A stretch of 64,000 nt of DNA from Serripes groenlandicus (taxonomy: Eukaryota; Mollusca; Bivalvia; Cardiida; Cardiidae). The stretch spans positions 70,001-134,000 of the forward strand of contig JASEVX010000094.1 of the NCBI GenBank assembly GCA_031761405.1, read 5' to 3'. Shown here one piece after another: positions 55,301 through 61,300 of the stretch. How positions within the stretch are numbered: the stretch's first letter is position 1; each line of letters starts with the position of its first letter. The notes below the pieces were generated by a model. That model had not been told where the DNA came from. It did not search any database and was given only the letters and a program-made list of their open reading frames with translations. The position numbers were made by a program, and so were the translations under genes.

Positions 55301-58300
55301 TGTACAGAGTTTGCCTAAGTAGGACTCTGTTGGCAAACGTCGACTGAGACGCTGGTGGTGGTGGACTTAGCCGAACGCTTGTCCAACGGAGGCTAACGGG
55401 TACCCGACGCAATGAACTCGATGGTAACGCAAGGGGCTAGCGTAGGCGAACTTTCAACAGCGTACCCGTAACTTAGGTGAACTTTGGACAACGGATCCTT
55501 ACGAAGCCTGACGTTAAACAATTTTTGCGAACGAACTGAACGTTTGCAGGTTTTTGTCAGCGGTCAGCAACGCACTACCAGCGCGACCCAAACGTTTTCG
55601 AGCGTATGCCGATCACAATTACAAATACACAGAAGGGAGATGGAGAGATGTGGCCGCTTCTTCAATCAAAACAAGACTGCCAGGAAGTGTCAAAAGTTCG
55701 GCTATATATAGACGTTGCCTGACGCTGACCTCAGCTTACCTACGCTGAGTATTCGTTCGTCTAAGTTGGACTAAGTCGACGACCGCTGCACATACGCTAC
55801 ATCTGCGTTGGCAAAAGTTCGCCTACGCTAATAGAAAATAAATACAACGCTGGTAAACGCTGTCAAACGCTGGGAAACGTTCGTAAAAGTTGATTTGCGC
55901 CGGATATAAAACGTTGGTAGTGTGAATGAAAAATATCCTTCTATCGAACGTAATTTCGCCGAAGTTTGGGCTCATTTCTTAGACTTTTCAAACGCTGGCC
56001 AACACTGGTACAAACGTTCATAGTGTGAACCCACCTTCAGGCCTTTTGGGTTAATCATTACTACGAACATGTCTTATGCTTCTCAACGTGTACTGGTAAG
56101 TGGTAAGGCTTTTATCTAATTTCTTCATGATTTATTTAATAACGAGTATTATATACCACATGCCCTACATTGGTATCCATTACTAGTATATAGGGTATTT
56201 ATGATATGTCAAACTGTACTTGTAAGTTTTTTATTCAATTTCTTCATGATTGTTTTAAGATAATAAGCAATATGTACTGCATGCCCTGCATGATAAGCCA
56301 TTACTACTAAAGCGTCTTACATGTATGCTACGTCACAGTGTACATGTATGTGTAAGTTTTTTATCCAATGTTTTTTTTTAAGATAATAAGCAATATGTAC
56401 TGCATGCCCTGCATGATAAGCCATTACTACTAAAGCGTCTTACATGTATGCTACGTCACAGCACAGTGTATGTGTAAGGTTTTTATCCAATTTCTTCGTG
56501 TTTTTTTAAAGATAATAAGCAATATGTACTGCATGCCCTGCATGATAAGCCATTACTACTAAAGCGTCTGACATGTATGCTACGTCACAGTGTATGTGTA
56601 AGATTTTTATCCATTTTCTTCGTGTTTTTTTAAAGATAATAAGCAATATGTACCGCCTGCTCTACGTGAGTATCCACCACTACTTAAGGGTCTTACGCTA
56701 CGTCACAGTGTACTTGTAAGGCTTTTATCCAATTTCTCCATAATTTATTGTTGTAATAACAAGCAATATGTACCGCATGCCCTACATAATTATCAATAAC
56801 TATTAAAGGGTATTATGCTACGTCACCGTGTAATGATAAGGCTTTATCCAATTTCTTTTTTAGGTTTACATTTTTCAGTGGCGTCAAAATGCATCTTCAT
56901 TTGGGAAAAGTCTAAGCATTGATTACTACTTTGTCGCAGTGCTCTATTGCAAGGTTTCTCTGTGATAACCCTTTCCCACATTATGACGCTTTCTGACGCC
57001 TCTGCAGCAGGCGACATTTGAAAACATTACGGGAAAATGAGAAAGTGAGAAATTTGTCCTTTTGCCGCAACGTTTTTTCAAATCTTTTAAATAAATCTAC
57101 TTTAATTTACAGAGAATTTTTACAGTTATACCTATATATTTTCAAAGTCGTCTGCTGAAGGTTTTTCATCTGTGGGAAAGGGTTATGAATATATTTGTTC
57201 TTACATTTCCAGAATCAGTGAATGTTACAACTACTACTACTTCTACTACTACTACTACTACTACAACCACAGAGAGTCCAAAAAATACAGACAACAACAA
57301 CAATAGTTCAGGTATTGATAGAATAAATTCAAAACTACTCCACTTACAGACGTATTTAGACACATCTGCAGCAGAAGTTTTATCTATGGAAAGATTGTCG
57401 CAAAAGGAAAATTGCTCATAGCATATTGTTACAAAACAAATTAGATTAACCCCTTTTGCTTTCCCACATGCAACAAATCTGCAGCAGACGAAAGTTTGAA
57501 AAGATATTGGCAATAATGTTGAAAATCTTTTTTTGACGAAAGTTCAATCATTAAATAGAGTTGAAAAAGTTGTGGTAAATAGACAAAAATCTCAAAAAAA
57601 GCAATTTCTCCATTTGCTACAAAGTTTGTTAAGATTCGTCTGCTGTAGAGGAGTCAGAAAGCGTCTGTATACGGGAATGGGTTCAGTAAGCTAATATTGA
57701 TATTCCTGAAGCACAGCTCTTTTGTTCAGTTTTGCAAAGGTATTCATATGAGCCATTCCGCGAGAACACCAACATTGTGGACATTGCGTAGAGTATCGAC
57801 CCAGATCAGCAAAGCAAGCTGCGTAGGCTAACCCGGACAGGCACTTTTCATCTCCTTTGGATTTTCTGTTTCAGGAATCATTACTCTATACATCTAATCC
57901 CCTGAGACGAAATGTGTCGGCCTGGGTCGATACATTATGCAAAGTCCAAAATGTTGTTTTTTCTCGTTGACCGGCTCATATGATATTGCCCCGAATTGAA
58001 CGACCGACATATGAGAAGTGAACCAATATATGCTTCCCATTCTCGTACATAGTCCTTTAACCCTTTTTAGACATACAACAAATCTGCAGCAGATATTTTA
58101 AGCAAAACATATGGAAAGTCAAACTGTATGAAGGTAAAGTTATTGAATAGAGATGAAAATAGTGTGGCAGGAAGAATAAATGGCTAAATTTGAGCTATTT
58201 CTTTTATTGCCATAATGTTTTCTAAATTTGTTTGATGCACTCGCGTTTAATAACGTTTGCATAATGAGAAAGATATAAACATTATCAAAAGGGAATTATG

Positions 58301-61300
58301 ACATTTCCTCTTTGTGTCGTAAATTACCAAATTATTTGTGTGGAAGTTAGTGGTGCAGTGATAAAGCATCCGCCTCTCAGATCAAAGGTCCAAGGTTTGA
58401 ATCCTGTGATGAGAGGTTCTGCTGTTGGAATTTTTCCACACAAACAAAACATTGCAAGTACTGGTTAAGTCTCCAGGATGTAGACATTGAGCTCGATTGG
58501 TATAAGCTAAAAAGCTTGTTTCTCAATTGATAAGAAATAAATAAAAAGTTTAAACTAGGGATAACAATGGTTAACCGGTTAATCGATTAGCCGTATGTTA
58601 TTCGATTTATCAGTTAACAATTCAAGTAACCGAGTACTCGGAAAACAGATGAAATATATACACAATTGTGTTCACCTTTTGTTCTTTTCAATTTGCCACA
58701 CATAACTGACCAGAGAATAGTTATTCACACCTCGTTTGGGAGTGTTTACATTACTGTTGAAACGGCCGCATTCGATTTTATTGATATCTGTCTGTTTGTG
58801 TAGTGTTAATTGAAAAACTATGGCTACCCTAACGATTAATTAAAGGACAGTTTGTTTCTATATAACAAAACCCGGAAGCAGGTGAATATTGATTGTCTAT
58901 GAATTTATCCGGTTAACTGATTAACCGGTTAGAAGATTACACGATTAACTGGTTATTAATATCGGTAACCGTTTAAACTTTAAACTAAAATAATTTGATT
59001 GCTTTACAGACAACACCGGAATGATTATTGGGATTGTCATCGGAACTGCTCTATGTATTTCCCTAGTAGTTTGTGCTTTCGTAGTAGCATGCAAGAAGAG
59101 AAAAAAGTAAGCTGAATATTTATGGTTTTATTAATACTCTCCAACATACATCAAATATGAAGCAGAAGACATAGAAAACATAGGTAAATTTCTATAAATG
59201 ATGTTGGTATAGTTGAAAACAGCGATGCTTGTTTCGTGCATTTTTTCTTTTTGTCACATTGTTTTAAAAAGTATTCTGCTGCATAGGCATCAGAAAGCGT
59301 CTATGTTTAGGAAAGGTTAAGGTAAAATCTGTTTCCAAATACTTTTATTTATGATAACGTACATGGAGATTGTCACAGGCAAAAAGAACATGCCAGATTA
59401 AAATTATGTATTTAAGAACGTGAAATAAAGTACCAAATATGGTAATGGTACACCATTAAAACATGACGTCATTGAAATATGATTTCACGTCATTAAAAAT
59501 GATGTAGGGGTATGATTCACACGCCATTCATAATTGTATTTTTAGTATATATTGTTTTATATCATAAATGAATGAATGAATGAATGTATAATGTTTTATG
59601 GCGCATCACCATGACCGTAGTGCCGCGACTGGGGATCGAACCCGGGACACCCGGTTTCGAAATCCCCGACGCTAACCACTCGACCACAGCGGATTCCATA
59701 TCATAAATGACGTCGCCAGCATGAAATAACGTCATTCTATATTTTTCGGTATTTAAGGAATGGAGAGCTTATTTTCGTTTTCATGGGGGTATGAACAAAA
59801 AAACCTGATCACTCTCTATGAAATCACGAAGCGGTTTCATAGAATGTGTGATCAGATTTTTTTGTTCATACCCCCATGAAAACGAAAAAAACCGCTCCAT
59901 TCCTTATATTTTAGCATTAATATGGCTATTTCAGTGAGTAATAAAACATGTTATCTCATAACTTGCACTCCAGGAGTGACATAAAGCAGTGACATAAATA
60001 TCATATGTAACTAGTTACATAAATAGCCGACTCACAGCGCGTACGTGACGTCACTCCAGTTTGACGTCAATTTAAATGACAGCATATTGTTTACAATTGT
60101 TCTGAATTTCGGCATTTATTAAAAATATTGTTTAAAGAGAATAAATCTCGATAAATGAAATGTTATAAGTGCCTTGTTGCTAATTTTGTTTTTTATAAAA
60201 CTCGTCGACTGAAACGAATATGACGCTCGGCAACTTTATTTTCCATAAAACAGCACGTACAGCACATCGCCAATGTTATTTTTATTTTGTTCATGAGGTT
60301 ATGAACAAAATATTTCAGCCAATCACAGACGAGCAAAAGTGATGAACACAAAAAAAACTAAAATATATAACTAGGGTAATAACAATGCTACGTAACGTCA
60401 TAATGAAAAGCATTGAAAACTGCGGTATATAGCGACGTTATATATATTTTGCGCTAATAAACGTCGAATTGGAATTTATGATATAAATAGAACATAACAT
60501 TCGTGGTCATTCAATACATATAGGATCCATCATGAGTTTTCTTTGGAGATCAAGATTTCTTAAATGAGTCTAGAAAAAGACGGCTATTAACCGAGCCTCT
60601 TGGCGAGGTTAATAACTCTCTTTTTCGAGACGAATTTAAGAAATCTTCTCCAAAGAAAAACGAGTGATGGATTATTTTTATCACCTAAACAGTGTGTTTT
60701 AATGAAAAATATTGACAACATCAAAACAAAGACCGAATAACCTATTCTTCATGAGAACTTGTGATTCACCGCATAAAAATGTAGTCCTCATCATTTTTGA
60801 ATAAGAAGAAAAACAACAACAATGTTTTAAACAATTAAGACTCGTTATTTATTCAAAATAACGTATTATTGCATTTTTCAATGTGTAAAAGTTAACAACT
60901 TAACAATAAACATAATAAAGATAAAGGTCAAAATGACGTCATCAGTAGTCGCGTGTATGACGTGTTTTTGTTATCACACATGTTGGATATCGTTGTTCCG
61001 TGATTTGTTCTCAACTTGAAAATAAGGGTATTTATGTGATAACAAATTTTATCACATAAATACCCTAAAAGGCTCGCTTAATAAAAAAAAATCTTGAACT
61101 CGTTTAATAAAACTTTATTAAATGACAACGAATGTCAGATTCTTTTTATCACATGTCGAAAACACACAAAGAAAAGCGGGTTTTCCAAAGCTATTTTAAT
61201 TTCGTCAGTAAATCGTATAACAATGCCACAAATAATTATCCCCTGAGGTCATATTCAGCTTAGTTTATTAAAAAGAATACTAAATAACACTCATGAGATA

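Larger units (their letters stand above)
53247..58190 (+). repeat. Segmental tandem duplication, unit 3 (exons 27-28)
   Basis: About 4.9 kb. Starts at GTCAATTTTAAAATTCAGC, about 410 bp further into the unit than unit 2 does. Joined to unit 2 after CTAAATTTGAG; the same word at 58190 leads into unique sequence. Confidence 0.93.

Noticed and set aside
59634..59692. Possible tRNA gene on the minus strand
   Set aside because: A and B boxes are present but the acceptor stem does not pair and an ATTC-repeat tail follows; a SINE head is the better reading. The same applies at 8300, 11330 and 58350.
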